A stretch of 64,000 nt of DNA from Rhododendron vialii (GCF_030253575.1 NC_080569.1:22814001-22878000); one strand, 5' to 3'; numbered from the stretch's first letter, positions 33,469-44,348 are shown. Program-made: numbers and translations. Notes: generated from the sequence alone by a model not told the origin.

Positions 33469-33622
33469 GGAGTACAAGGGCGACGGAGGAGACTAGGGCG
33501 TAGGAGGCACAGAGAGCGTAGAAGATCCCATCTTGCCAGCGCTGGGACTCGTTGATGTCGTCCCACCAATCCGTAGCCAGATCGATCACCGACGGGAGTA
33601 CGCTCAGTGGCATTCTCGTCAT
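25703..33622 (-). CDS. TOM1: TOM1/THH1-family seven-transmembrane protein
   Basis: Eleven exons on the - strand: 33622-33476, 30754-30664, 30581-30529, 29586-29494, 29340-29269, 28843-28771, 28635-28590, 28459-28396, 26612-26559, 25965-25888 and 25795-25703. They join in frame to 864 nt, 287 aa, close to Arabidopsis TOM1. This is a tonoplast-type multispanning membrane protein, known in Arabidopsis as a host factor needed for tobamovirus RNA replication; its normal cellular role is less clear. Recognisable blocks are [94 protein letters not shown] and the C-terminus SAQYHPIR. The fourth intron starts CAG/GCAAGT, a GC donor; the others are GT-AG. The start is the first ATG (MTRMPLSV); upstream codons lack an ATG. 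The paralog (TOM1, TOM3 or THH1) is not resolved. Confidence 0.93.
26900..27270 (-). mobile_element. LINE (RT zinc-binding/C-terminal) remnant in TOM1-like intron 8
   Basis: A - strand frame (27256-26915) reads [41 protein letters not shown] and ends [21 protein letters not shown]. The last block matches the C-terminal part of plant non-LTR (LINE) ORF2 proteins, where a WxxWxERNxRxF motif follows the zinc-binding region. The RT core was not found nearby. The fragment lies within the intron between exons 8 and 9, on the same strand as the gene. Confidence 0.5.
30000..30305. repeat. Old tandem duplication in TOM1-like intron 3
   Basis: The segments at about 30000-30120 and 30185-30305 share GGAAAGCTATGAAAACACAA, TTCAGCTT, AGTCCTTGA and TCCTAAGTA in the same order with much divergence. 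Both are non-coding intron sequence. Confidence 0.55.
31920..32280. other. GC-rich island inside TOM1-like intron 1
   Basis: This stretch is far richer in G and C than the surrounding intron and contains long open frames on the + strand (31822-32271 and overlapping ones). Their translations are Gly/Val/Trp-rich with no known domain and they overlap one another. It is probably a fragment of an unidentified inserted element and not a gene. Confidence 0.35.
32280..32450. repeat. Copy 1 of an intronic duplicated segment
   Basis: It shares ATAACCAC, ACACAAGGATAGATGATC, TCTCCCAGCTCCCAA and AATGAAGCAAATC with 33000-33180. It lies in TOM1-like intron 1 and leads into a SINE-like A-box segment (GGTTTGAACCAGTAGGCATG). 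Confidence 0.6.
33000..33328 (+). mobile_element. Copy 2 of the duplicated segment, followed by an Au-like SINE
   Basis: The first part repeats 32280-32450. From about 33130 it continues with the order typical of the plant Au SINE: TTGGCCCAACGGGCATGAG (A-box region), GTTGAATCTCACC (B-box region), then GGATTAGTCCATGTGTGCG and CAAGCTGGCCC, and ends CCCGGTTATAAAC. Related copies are at about 40463-40656 and 53813-54030. This copy is intronic in the TOM1-like gene. Confidence 0.6.
33431..33470. repeat. GA microsatellite next to the exon 1 donor of the TOM1-like gene
   Basis: A (GA)n run with one interruption begins about 6 nt downstream (in gene orientation) of the first 5' splice site at 33475. 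In gene orientation it reads (TC)n. Confidence 0.9.
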
Positions 33623-33712
33623 TTGGCTCAATCTCCCCCCACCCCCACACAGAGCCCTCTGTTGTGCTGCGAAGCTCTGATGAGAAAGTCAAAAGCTTCC
33701 AAAATTAGTACT

Positions 33713-33828
33713 GCTATCTCAAGAGTTGAGAAGCAAAGAAGCGTGTGGGATTTGCTGTCAAGAGAGAGAGAGAGAGAGAGAGCTATCTCAAGAGTTGAGA
33801 AGCAAAGAAGCGTGTGGGATTTGCTGTC

Positions 33829-33850
<22 letters not shown>
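33713..33850. repeat. 69-bp tandem duplication in the TOM1-like 5' region
   Basis: GCTATCTCAAGAGTTGAGAA starts at 33713 and again at 33782. Each copy runs through GTGTGGGATTTGCTGTC and ends in a GA microsatellite. One substitution (A/G) separates the non-repetitive parts. The pair lies about 90-230 bp upstream of the ATG, in the likely 5' UTR or core promoter. Confidence 0.9.
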
Positions 33851-33859
<9 letters not shown>

Positions 33860-33863
<4 letters not shown>

Positions 33864-35166
33864 AGGAGTGGTGTGGAGTCTACCAGACGGTCTTGGGGTT
33901 TTGTGGTGGTCGGTCTCACCTAAGCTTCCGTGACCGCTTTTTTACTGTACTACTTTCTCTGCCTTTACAGTATACGTGTGTGTATCTACATGTACGGTCC
34001 ATTTGGCTTAACTTCGCTTTAATATTTTTTCGGTCTTTTGAGTTTTTAATTTTGTAAACATTTTTGCCATCGCGAGGTGGCCCACACACACTGCAGCGTA
34101 CAATTCTAAAATTTTTATTTTTTTGAAGAGTAATGTAATAATATAGTTAAGTCAAATTTTTCGACATCCAAGTATAAATGTATTGCATGAAAATAGATCA
34201 GTGTTAGAAATATAGATAAATGTGGACGCAAATTTGGTCCAATCACCGATGTTGTAGGGGTTGTATACCGAGAACCTTCTATAATTAGTTATCTAATTTT
34301 AGAGTTTAACAAAAAAAATACTCCTCTAGACATTGATTTGGTCCAAATATACGTGTCTCCTCTTTTTCCTTTTTTTTTTTTCCCTCTTTTGAGAACCATT
34401 CGTGTCTCCTTAACATTAGTGATTTCGTAGGGGGGGATTTGCATAAACTAGAATGGATCCGCCTTACTATCAGGAAAAAAAAAATGGATCCGCCTACTCT
34501 CAACTCTGTAGGGATAGAAGGTGTACAGTTCAATCTGGACCATTCATATTAACAATTAATGGTTCAGATATGTTGAATTTTTTTTCCGATAATAACATCG
34601 GTAAAAGATTAAAAATAAATCTAGGCTATTAAAAAAGTCAAATGACGGTTGTGATCACTTGAACTGCACCTCTGCAATCCAAACCTGGGCCGTTGACAAG
34701 CCATATCCAGCTAGAATACTCCTGCCAATGAAAATGTTTTCTTCCTGCTGCCAATTTAAGGAATATTCGGACCTATTGATGCTTATGTTTACCTGATGAT
34801 TTCGGGAAAACAAAGAGGTCCCACTATTGACTATTACTATCACATTCGAAGCAAAAAGTGCTAACAAATTAAGTAGATGGAGGAATGGCCCAAGAGTATG
34901 ATGATCAATTCGTGTTTGTCTAAAGAGCCCTTACAAGTTTCAAAACGTATTCGCGCTACCTTCTCACAGGGTAATTACGAGTAAATTTCCACTAGTTTGA
35001 TTGTTTAAACAAGACTTAGGGTTTGTTTGATAATCTAAATTCAACACTTAAAATTGAATCAATTAAGTAAATAAGTGATTCAATAGGTTTGAAAATAATA
35101 TTTTACATTGCTTAATAAATTAAGTATCTTTTAAAATGTAGGCTAAAAAGCTGGAAAAAAATGAAA
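33860..35166. other. Intergenic DNA upstream of the TOM1-like gene
   Basis: The proximal 300 bp should contain the TOM1-like promoter. Further out the sequence is AT-rich with short open frames that have no recognisable products. The start of a dispersed repeat (TTAGGGTTTGTTTGATAATC) lies at about 35018; a partner-like inverse end (ATCAAACAGCCCCT) is at about 39318. Confidence 0.4.
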
Positions 35167-35548
35167 TAGCTTGAGCTAGGGTTGTTACGAAACCTGACCG
35201 ACCGAAAAAATTTGAAAAAATCGACCGATCAGTTCGGTTTCGGCTGAGGCGGGATGGAAATTTTCAGGTTTGGTCCACCCCGAACCGAACTGACCTCAGT
35301 TTGGTCTTGGTTTTGGGAAAATATGGACTGACCGGACCGAACCAAACGTGAGCCTAACCGAACCGAACCGACTATATATTTTATATAATATTTATATAAT
35401 TCGTATTAATTTGGACCGTTGGTTTATTTCTTGTTCAATCTTGACCATCCACGGTCCACACAAGCTCAACCCTAATCTTTAATTCCCTCAATCTCATCGG
35501 TCACCATCACAAACGCAGCCCTCTCTCTGTCCCTCACGACTCTCCCCT

Positions 35549-36170
35549 TAGAGCATCCACAGTGGAATAATCAAAATCATAAAATTGTTAAAATTAGCAA
35601 TATTTCCTCAAAAAAGAGCTCACAGTGGCATAACCAATCTTAACAATCTCTTAGCAACTCATCAAATTTTGGCCATTGGATAATCAAAACTAACAACTTT
35701 TTGCCAGTAATCAAAACCTTTTGTCTCTCTCTCTCTCAACAATGTTTCTAAGAAAAATACTATATTTTTAAAAGAAGTTTTTCTTTTTACAAAAACAGTT
35801 AAACCGTTTTTCAAAAACTGTTTTTTGTTAAAAACTATTTTTGTAAAACTGTATTTTTTTTTCAAAAACTTTTATTTAAAAAAATATCTTTTTTCAAAAA
35901 CTATTTTTTAAAAACTTTTATGGAAAAGTGTTTTTCAAAATTATTTTCTATTTCTAACAACATGTTTGTATTAGTTTGAAAAATGTTTTATATGGTGACA
36001 ATTTTTAGATTTTTATAGGTTGAAAATGTGATGTGAAAAGTTTTGATTATTCAATGTTCCATTATGCCATTGTAGACTTCTACATTGCTAACCTTAGGAA
36101 CCCCTTAAATGAATAATCAAAAGGTGGTGTAATAACTTTTGACTATCTAATTTTGATTAATCCACTGTGG
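35549..36170. mobile_element. Nested MITE with inverted ends CCACAGTGGA(A/T)TAATCAAAAT
   Basis: The left end CCACAGTGGAATAATCAAAA (about 35558) and the inverted right end CCACAGTGGATTAATCAAAA are near-perfect inverted repeats. Flanking text TCCCTCACGACTCTC (about 35530) and TCCCTCATGACTCTC (about 36172) forms a direct repeat of about 15 bp, one base different. The flank is unusually long for a target duplication, so it may be partly coincidental or a local repeat. The interior is AT-rich with TTTTCAAAAACT-like words. Confidence 0.55.
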
Positions 36171-36301
36171 GTCCCTCATGACTCTCACCCTCGCTCAGAC
36201 CACAGACTCACCTCCGTCACCGACTAACATCTGTCGCTGACTCACCTCCGTCACCTGCCTGACCTACGCAATTACGCACTGCTTTCACTATTTCAGGTTT
36301 C

Positions 36302-36305
<4 letters not shown>

Positions 36306-36344
<39 letters not shown>
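36306..36344. repeat. CT microsatellite
   Basis: A (CT)n run of nearly 40 bp without interruptions. It lies in the right half of the 2.2 kb element. Confidence 0.9.
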
Positions 36345-36348
<4 letters not shown>

Positions 36349-37434
36349 GGAGAGAAACAAGTGTACGGGGACTTTGATATCTTTTAGGTTACTGAAACCC
36401 TAATCAAACTCTGTTTTCGTTTTCTGAAATTTTTAAGTTGTTTTGCCTATTGATTTCAAGTCTTGTACGGGTGGGGTGTTCGATGGATGCTTGGAGTGGA
36501 TGCCAGGGAGGCAAGGAACCTTTTGTGCGGATTGAAGTGCCAGATGTAGCTGGTCTTAATTAGAAGTTTTCTTTTTCTTTGGAGTATTCTCTGCAGATTG
36601 AGACTTTGAGTATGCTTGGTAGTTGGAACTTGTAATTTCTTTGAGTATACTTGGTCGTTAGCTGTTAGTGTTTTCTTTTGAATTGGTGGTTGAAAAAAAA
36701 ACAGGTGGAAGAAGTACTGATTCTCTGGTTTTATATTCTTCTGAAAATGGTGATGCTCAACTGCTCACAAGAAGTGCAGATTCTTTAGAGTATTTTGTTG
36801 AATCTGTTATGGCAAATTCTTTCGGATTGGTTGAAAGTTGGAACTTGTAATTCTCTGCATTTTGGGGCTGAAAAATATGCTGTTGGTATTCTTTTTTTTA
36901 ATACCCTTGCTGGACTGAAAAATATGCTGTTGGTGAGTTGGTCTACCCCTTGGAATAAACAAGCATATAGTAATTAGTTGGGTTTTTTTAATACCCTGCT
37001 ATTTTTTTTAATACCTGCTGTTGGAATAAACATGCATAGTCGATCAGTTGTAGTTATTGGGCCCATTTTCATGTTGAAGATACAGGTGCAGGTGAAATAA
37101 TGTTGGTTTGGGCCGTTTGGCCATTGGGGCATTGGCCCATTATCATGTTGAAAATGCAGGTGACATAATATGGGTTTGGGCCGTTTGGCCATTTGGGCAA
37201 TGGCCCATTGTCAGGTTTTTTTACAAATGGGCCCAACTAAGACCCATTTTGGGTGGACCGAAATTCCCGAATGGACCGACACCACCCTGAACCGAACCGA
37301 AGTCCAACACGGTCGGGGTCGGTCCAGGAAATAATTACCCCGAACCGAATCGATCTTCTGGAATTCCACCCCGAATCGACCGAAAATCACCCCTAGCTTG
37401 AGCTACTTAATTCTTGCTGAATTCTTCTATATTT

Positions 37435-37855
37435 GCATTAAACTACCATACCACCAACACCACCATTACTAATCCACCACCGCCGCCACTACCATCACTT
37501 CACCACCACAAAATACTTTACCTCCATCGCCGCTTCACCACCACCACTACTCCACTACCGCCACCACCATCACTGCCACTTCACCACGACCACCACCACC
37601 ATCGCTACCACTACACTATCACTCCACCACCACCACTACTCCACTACTAGGCAACCACCACCACCACCACAAAGCCACCATTGCACTACCATCACTCCAC
37701 AGCCACCTACTCACTACCATCACTACACCACCACTCCACTGCCACCATTATGCAGCCACCGCCACCATTACGCCACCACACCCACCCTCACTCCATCACC
37801 ACCAACCTACCACCACCACCACAATCACCACTCCACAATTACCACAAATACATTG
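37435..37855. repeat. CCA/CAC-rich low-complexity tract
   Basis: About 400 bp of imperfect CCACCACCA and CACTACTCCACTAC units. Frames through it give His/Pro/Thr-rich peptides that are an artefact of the triplet repeat, not a gene. It sits between the 2.2 kb element and the long-TIR element. Confidence 0.85.
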
Positions 37856-37929
37856 TGACCATAAGTAAATTTAAGAGAGAATTGGAACTAAAATTATTGA
37901 TCAGTTTTTTAATTCAGTGTTTAATATAT

Positions 37930-39015
37930 GGGAAATTTATAAAAATGGTCCCTCTAGTTTGCATGAGTTCTCATTTTCGTCCCTCTACTATTAATTGTAT
38001 CAATTTTAACCCTATAGTTTTCATTCCATCTCAATTTCGTCCTTCTCCCTAACGCCATCCATGAAACAAACGGAATTGAAGGGCAAAATTGTCATTTTCT
38101 CTCACAGAGGGACCAAATTGAAATTTTATGCAAATCAGAGGGATTATTTTTAAAATTTTACATTTTACTTTCGTTTTTTGCAAATAAAATAAAAAAGACC
38201 ATAAGTAATGTATTTGACAACTGAATTATTTTTTATTGGGTAATCAAACTATATTGGAAAATTTATATTTCATTACACATTACAAAAATATTAGAAAATG
38301 TACAAATCAATCCCTTAGCTAATGTCTTTGTATCATGTTCTTATAATCTTCTTATTTTTTCACCCAATAAAAAAAATGTTTAAAATCCGTGTTTATTTGT
38401 TATATGAGTGATCTTATGAGTAAGTCCCAAAATAAATACACTTATACCCATATTTTAATGTATTTGATCTCTTAATATTTAATAGTGTTTCATTGCTTAA
38501 TTAAACACAATTACAAGATTTCTAAATACTATTGAACAACTTTTTCTTTTTAATCATGTGACAAAAAAAATAACGATAGTGAAAATTCAATTGAAAAAAA
38601 AAATACAAGACCAAGACAATTAACATAAGGGTCATTTTTCGAATTTTCTCATATTTTTTGTGATGTATATAATAAAAACTTTACAAAATTTCAACGTATA
38701 TTTTATTATTCAATATAAAGTGAGATGAGAAATATATTATATATGATGTATTTTAAATTTATTTACAAAAACAAAAGTAAAAAACAAAATTATAGAAATA
38801 GTCCCTCTAGTTTGCATAAAATCTCAATTTAGTCCCTCTGTGAGGAGAAATGACAATTTTGTCCTCCAATTCCGTTTGTTTCATTAACGCCGTAAGCGAG
38901 AGGGACGAAATTGAGACAGAATGCAAATTATAGGACTAAAAGTAACACAATTGATACTAGAGGGACGAAAATGAAAATTCATGCAAACTAGAGGGACCAT
39001 TTATAAAAATTTCCC
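37930..39015. mobile_element. Mutator-like element (1086 bp) with about 235-bp terminal inverted repeats
   Basis: The ends are GGGAAATTTATAAAAATGG and the inverse GGGAAATTTTTATAAATGG. Inverted homology continues for about 235 bp on each side (37930-38165 and 38783-39015), with CCCTCTAGTTTGCATGA, TCTCAATTTCGTCC and AAACGGAATTG among the shared blocks. A perfect 9-bp direct repeat TTAATATAT flanks it (37921-37929 and 39016-39024). Long inverted repeats plus a 9-bp duplication are diagnostic of Mutator-like elements. The middle encodes no transposase, so it is non-autonomous. Confidence 0.85.
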
Positions 39016-39024
39016 TTAATATAT

Positions 39025-40045
39025 TTATCAAACAACTTTTTAGCTTTAAAAATTTAACATTCAACTTTCAGTACTTACTTGTTTGGATCACAATTTGGAA
39101 AAAAAAATTCAACTCAAAAAACACTCATTACCCCTATTTTTAATCATTAATCTCATTTCTCCAATCATTATTTTCATTTATCTCTCTATCTCTCTCCACT
39201 CATTACTCCTATCTCCAATCATTACCCTAATTTCTCTATACACTCATTACCTAAAAATCAAACTCAAAAATTTTTAAAACACCATCCAAACAAGGCAAAA
39301 TTTTCAATTTTCAGTTTCATCAAACAGCCCCTCAATCACAGTGCGATCTTTCTTTTTATAGAGAGTTATCATACTATCATTCATCTGAATTGTAAAGATA
39401 TTTATATGACAAAGCTCGGCTAGTTTACTTTACAAGTCAAAAACTTGAGTTTGAACCTTAACGAGCCGAATTTAATCATATACTAAACAAGCCTCCCTTA
39501 AGGAGTCGAGCTCCACACGAGCTAAACGTTAACGAGCCAAACCGAGCCGAGCTGCTAGGATAGCTTTTATCAATCGTATTCTTTGCTACAAATTAAGATT
39601 GAGGAAGACGGAGTTAGGTGACTTATTTTAATAGTTACTTCTACTAATATGATGTTTGTTTTTTACCATTTCGATTTTAATTCATTTTTCTTTAACTCAT
39701 CATTGTTATGTGCAAATTGAAAATGCATTTTGCTTCGCTGGTTCGGGAATTTGTGGATTAATTGTTTCTCGATCTATACTTTTTTTTTTTTCCGTCCCTT
39801 GATAATATCCTCAAAATGTAGTAAATAGACTATAGCTTCTTCTAAATCGATGTTTGTGGTTTATTATTTTAAAATTTACAGATATGGTTGAATAATTTTT
39901 TTTATCGTAGACAATTACTTTTTTCTTCAACAAGTAGAAACTTATTAAAAATGGTACTTCTCCATAGTTCTACTTTGTAAAAAGTATAAAAGTATAATTT
40001 GAATAGTTAGCGTATTAGTACAAGTTAGTTAAAAGGTTTAATTAA
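39025..40045. other. AT-rich intergenic DNA
   Basis: It holds the inverse end of a dispersed repeat near 39318 (ATCAAACAGCCCCT) and a GAGTCGAGCT-type repeat at 39410-39560 like that at 19020-19400. I see no gene. Confidence 0.5.
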
Positions 40046-40071
40046 CTAGCCCGTGCATAGCACACAGGTTT
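40046..40071 (-). mobile_element. Helitron-like 3' terminus on the - strand
   Basis: Read on the - strand the sequence ends GCACGGG, then CTAG (40049-40046) followed by T. It is preceded by a decayed hairpin (CCTGTGTGCTATGCACGGG, ancestrally probably CCCGTGC..GCACGGG). Any element would extend to the right; no 5' end of the TCTATATTATA type was found there. Confidence 0.4.
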
Positions 40072-40462
40072 GGCGCTAGTATACATTACCGTAACGTATT
40101 TACAACTATTTATATCATGTCTATCTAGGATTTCTTCACACAACGTAAACCAAATAGATTTTCTTGAATAAGTAGATTGATAAGCTTATAATTTTAAAGT
40201 TTCTTGAGCCGACATTCTAAAAAGTCATAATCATGATACAAAAGATGGGGTTAATTCAATCATTCATTTGTTGCTATGTCGGTTTTGTGGCTATGTTTGC
40301 TGACCTTAATCACTTGAGCACAAGTTTATTCTAGAGGTTTGGACGGCTTTGGACGGTTGGATGAAGACAGGTTCGGTGTTAACAAATAAGCCCACGCCTG
40401 CCCTTTATAGTCAGTGGGTTGAGTCAAGTGTTATGGGATGAGGTCGCATATTCGAATTTTAT

Positions 40463-40656
40463 GGGGTCTGGTCAAGTGGGCATGAGAAAACAAATAGGTG
40501 ATTTTCATTTCGTGAAACTCTATGTTCGAATTTTATGAAGGCCAAACATTCCAAACATTGGGGCCACTGGAGGACTGTGCCCGATCGTTAATTTCTGTGT
40601 CCCGAAATTAGTCGAAGTGCGAAGAAATTGACCCGCATATTCGGTTATAAAAAAAG
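40463..40656 (+). mobile_element. Au-like SINE
   Basis: TGGTCAAGTGGGCATGAG resembles the A-box region and TGTTCGAATTTTATG the B-box region. The 3' part reads CCGAAATTAGTCGAAGTGCG and ends TTCGGTTATAAAAAAAG. This is the layout and 3' end of the plant Au SINE family. A partial second head (TCAGTGGGTTGAGTC, ATTCGAATTTTATGG) lies just upstream. Confidence 0.6.
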
Positions 40657-41369
40657 GTGTTACGTGTAAAGTGGGGGTTGGCAAATGCATGTGCACTTGG
40701 GAAATTGTCAATCTAGTAGAGTGAGTTATGGCATTGCCAGTGTCTTGATTTACCGGTCTACTAGGAGCATCATGTAATATATTTACTGCTATACCTTTTT
40801 CTTTTTCTTACCATCACGCGGAAGGATATCAGTATGTAAGCAAGTTAAATTATTACGAAGGACTGACACTGCTCCATCAGCTCAAAATTGGCAACCTTAT
40901 TCTTGAAGACCAATCACAAGAAGATTGACCACTTGGATTAAGCACCGGGTCTTTTTTTGGTGCTATTTCAGCTCAACAAAACTACTGAATGGTATCTTCT
41001 ATCATACTAAACATAGGATTGTGCCAAAAAGAACAAATACTGCACTCCTAGAGCAAAAGGCAGCGAGGGATACAATTCGAGCAACAATATTCTAGACAAA
41101 ATTCTCATAATTACAAGACCTAAGTTGGATGATGTAAAGTAGGCAACATGACTCAGGTGCCGGTAGTATCCCCTCAAGTCCGTTGTACTAAATTTTGCTT
41201 GTATTGGTATATATTTTAGCATAGTTTTGGCCATTGGATCATGCGAGTAGTATCTTGTAATGAGAAGATTCTCGCATGTCCCATTGGCGGAAAATGATAC
41301 ACCTTTTAGAGACAAAATTGGATACTACAGAGGATTTAAACTACTACATCTATGCATGCAAGTAGTGTG

Positions 41370-43680
41370 TCCAACAAAGAAGAGTTATCTGAAGCTAGTC
41401 TTTGAGAAAAGTGCTACTAATAAGTCTCTGTCCAACGTTCAAATAAAAATGTCTCTGTCCAAGCCAAGCATACAAAATACAGGCCTGAGCGTAAAAACAA
41501 GAAGTCCTAAAAAAATGTTGACATCAACCGGCAACAACTACGCAGATATAAACAGTAGATTCCAACGATCAATACTAGTTCACATATTCCCGGGGTGATA
41601 AAAAGCGAGAGAAAAATGCAAGGATTAATGTTCATTTGAAAGCACTTCCAGGGAAACAAACCAGACCAAAGCAAGTTGAGCAATGTATGATAAGGAAATA
41701 GATCGAAAGTTGCTTTATCCAACGAAAACGAACATCTCCACTAATAAAATATCGGAACAACATATTTCAGCCTTTCAGGTAGTTCAACAAATTCAGCATC
41801 TGAAATGCAGGATGGTATCTCTCTGGAGATTCCATTTTCTACAAATATCCATCTAATGTCCAGTATCATTCATGTGGCCTTCGTCCTAATGATTGTCAAA
41901 TGAGATGTTTGTCTTCTCTACTTAGGCAAACCTTCTTCTACTTGGCTACACATGTCGGCAGATTTGGCAAATTTCACCTTTATTTGCTCGAGAAGTTCCC
42001 GTGTCTCATCAATCTTTGAAATGCTTGCAAGCCCATTCACAAGGGACTTCATGGTCGAGAAAATAGGAACCCAACCCTTTTCCATACTCTCCTTACAACT
42101 CACCAACGCAGTCTCAAACTCCCCACCTTGGTATAAGAAGCAAACCAGAGTAAAATAATCGTCACTATCCGGTTTGCATCCACTACTCACCATTTTCTTT
42201 AACGAACTCTTCACTTCATCCAATTTCCCTTCCCTACAAAACCCATGAATCAAATGACAATTGCACAACCGAAATCGGCTTCATTACCCTTGACAACATC
42301 CCATCAAGCAAAACATTTGCCTCCACAGATTCTTCAACTTACACACTCTCCATTTTGCCACAAGATGAAGGGAAGTAGGGAAAACTGTACTATAAACCGT
42401 GGCCTCGAGTCTTATGCTTCAGTTATTGAATGAATGTGCTCCCCCTACCAATGCCCTATGATGTCAAATCTTGCAAACCACAAGCTCAAGGCATTAGTGT
42501 CCTCTAAGAAGAGTTACAAAGCTAGCTTTAAGAAAAACCATTCCAATCTCTCTCTCCAAGCCAAGCATACAAAATACAATTCATAGATGTAAACCTCATG
42601 CTAGCCCTTATGTGCCGACTTTTGATCGCATAAGTCTGAGCTCATATACAAGAAGCTGCCGCCTCTTGCAAAATCGAAGTCATGACAAAATGTTGACTTT
42701 AACCAGCAACAAGTATGCAGAAATAGACACCAGATTCGAATCCGGTCAATACTAGTCTATACATTAACAGAGAGAGTGTATTTACAGGGAAAATGTTCAT
42801 TTCAAATAACTTCCAGAGACTTTTTATTGCTTTAACTCATGTTCCCGACAAAGTAGATTCTGTTCTAACAGCTCCCAAGATATTAGGAAATGCATGCCAG
42901 ACCATAGGCGAAACCAGGCCAAAATAACAAATCATGAGGAAGAAGTTCAAAAATAACATTATCCCACAAAAACATCATCTTCTAGCTCTTGCAAAAGGCA
43001 TTTCAGAACAATGTATTTCAGGTTTCAACAAATTCAGCAACTGAAATGCAAGATGGAAATCACTCTTAAGATACAATTCCTACAAACATCCACCTAATGT
43101 TCAATTTTATTTTCATAAAAATTGTCACATACGAATGTTTGTCTTCTCTACTTGGGTAAACCCTCTTCAACTTGACTCCACATGTCAGCAGATTTCGAGA
43201 ACTTCTCCTTCATTTGCCCGACGAGTTCCCGTGCCTCATCAATCTTCGAAACGTTCGCAAGCCCATTCACAAGTAACTTCATGGTCGAGAAATTAGGAAC
43301 CCAACCCTTCTTCATACTCTCTTTACAAAGCTCCAACGCGGCCTCAAAATCCTCTCCCCGGCACAAAAAGTGAACCAGAGTAAAATAACAGTCACTATCA
43401 GGTTTACACCCCCTATCCACCATCTTCTTAAACAAACTCTTCCCTTCATCCAACCTCCCTTCCTTACAAAAACCGTGAATCAAATGGCAATACGTAACCG
43501 AATTCGGCTGCATCCCCCTCGACAACATCCCGTCGAGCAAAGCCTTCGCCTCAACAGACTTCCCCAACTTACACAAACTATGAATCCTTATATTATACGT
43601 ACTAATCCCCGGTAGCATATCGTACTTATTCATCAAATCCAGAACCTTCCCAACATCCTCATACTTCTCCTCCTTATAAA
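41370..43680. repeat. Segmental tandem duplication covering the PPR 3' half
   Basis: The intervals at about 41370-42365 and 42495-43600 repeat the same order: AAGAGTTA..AAGCTAG, CCAAGCCAAGCATACAAAAT, AATGTTGAC.TCAACC.GCAACAA, ATGTTCATTT.., then the PPR C-terminal coding sequence. The two units differ at many sites. The duplication carried the 3' flank together with the last third of the PPR gene and produced the pseudogene at 41918-42365. Confidence 0.75.
41918..42365 (-). pseudogene. Truncated PPR336-like pseudogene
   Basis: An open frame of about 116 codons (42268-41918) matches the last third of the intact neighbour: HLIHGFCREGKLDEVKSSLK, KMVSSGCKPDSDDYFTLVCF, EGWVP-type and LPK at the end. 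Upstream, up to about 42365, homology continues out of frame (a block corresponding to [20 protein letters not shown]), so there is a frameshift near 42280. Everything N-terminal to that is absent. There is no start codon, promoter or targeting sequence in place, so it is a partial duplicate. Confidence 0.85.
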
Positions 43681-44341
43681 ACCCCGCAATCATCGTCCCG
43701 AAGGACGTCGCGTTCGGCTTGCAACGCTTCCTATCCATCTCCCCCAGCAACGAGTACACCGAGCTCGTCAAACCCGACTCGCTAAAGGCCTTAATAACCG
43801 TATTATAACTGTCCAAGTTCAAATCAATCCCATACTTTCTCGGAAATTCAAGATAAACACGCTTTACCTCGCTATAATCCTTGGCCACGAGGCAGGAGAA
43901 CAGCAAAGCATTGAGCGACTTGACGGTCCGCTCCACACCCAGGTCGGGCATCTTAACGAAGGTTTGGACGGCATCGTCGATGAGTTTGGCCTGGCCGTAG
44001 AGGACGATGGCGTGGGCCATGAAGCGCTCCGTTTTCAAGTCGGGTCGGGTCTTGAGTTCTTCGAGGAAGAGGCGGATGCCGTGGAAGTAGTTAGAGTCGG
44101 CGAGGCGGGAGATGGCCAGGGAGAAGGCGATGCGGTCGAGGTGGGAGGACGGGGTGAGGGAGGCGGCGCGGCAGATGTCGAGGATGCGTTCCGGGTTTTT
44201 TTCGGATTTGACGAGGGCGAGGGCGGCGCGGGACTTCTGTTTTGAGCTGAGTGGGGTTTTGGAGTCTGGGTTTAGGATGGAGGAAGAGGAGAAAGGGCGG
44301 CGGTGGGGTGTGGGGAGGCGGAGCTTGGAGAGAGAAGCCAT
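43148..44341 (-). CDS. PPR336: PPR336-like mitochondrial pentatricopeptide repeat protein
   Basis: A single exon encodes 397 aa. The first 25 residues ([20 protein letters not shown]) are basic, Ser-rich and free of acidic residues, a typical mitochondrial presequence. About seven 35-residue PPR motifs follow from residue 140, for example [80 protein letters not shown] and [20 protein letters not shown]. There is no DYW or E domain. In sequence order and C-terminus it matches Arabidopsis PPR336/rPPR1, a component associated with the mitochondrial ribosome. The start is the first ATG and the ORF is complete. The C-terminal third was duplicated downstream as a pseudogene. GA microsatellite sequence lies directly upstream of the ATG. 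Confidence 0.92.
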   Translation of the reverse strand: MASLSKLRLPTPHRRPFSSSSILNPDSKTPLSSKQKSRAALALVKSEKNPERILDICRAASLTPSSHLDRIAFSLAISRLADSNYFHGIRLFLEELKTRPDLKTERFMAHAIVLYGQAKLIDDAVQTFVKMPDLGVERTVKSLNALLFSCLVAKDYSEVKRVYLEFPRKYGIDLNLDSYNTVIKAFSESGLTSSVYSLLGEMDRKRCKPNATSFGTMIAGFYKEEKYEDVGKVLDLMNKYDMLPGISTYNIRIHSLCKLGKSVEAKALLDGMLSRGMQPNSVTYCHLIHGFCKEGRLDEGKSLFKKMVDRGCKPDSDCYFTLVHFLCRGEDFEAALELCKESMKKGWVPNFSTMKLLVNGLANVSKIDEARELVGQMKEKFSKSADMWSQVEEGLPK

Positions 44342-44348
44342 GGTTCAC

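Larger units (their letters stand above)
35178..37394. mobile_element. 2.2 kb DNA-transposon-like element with 10-11 bp target duplication
   Basis: It starts AGGGTTG and ends CACCCCT. It is flanked by the direct repeat AGCTTGAGCT (35168-35177 and 37395-37404); an ambiguous T allows an 11-bp reading. Both ends carry CCGAACCGAACCGACC-type words, in opposite orientation toward the middle. It has no transposase. It contains a nested MITE (about 35549-36170), a (CT)n microsatellite (36306-36344) and GGGCCGTTTGGCC-type text. A long target duplication fits Mutator-like (9-11 bp) better than hAT (8 bp). Confidence 0.6.

Noticed and set aside
33533-34057. 174-codon + strand frame
   Set aside because: It runs across the GA microsatellites and the TOM1-like 5' region in antisense; the repeated ERERERER peptide is a triplet artefact.
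37414-38052. His/Pro/Thr-rich frames
   Set aside because: Produced by the CCA-rich low-complexity tract; no start context or conserved block.
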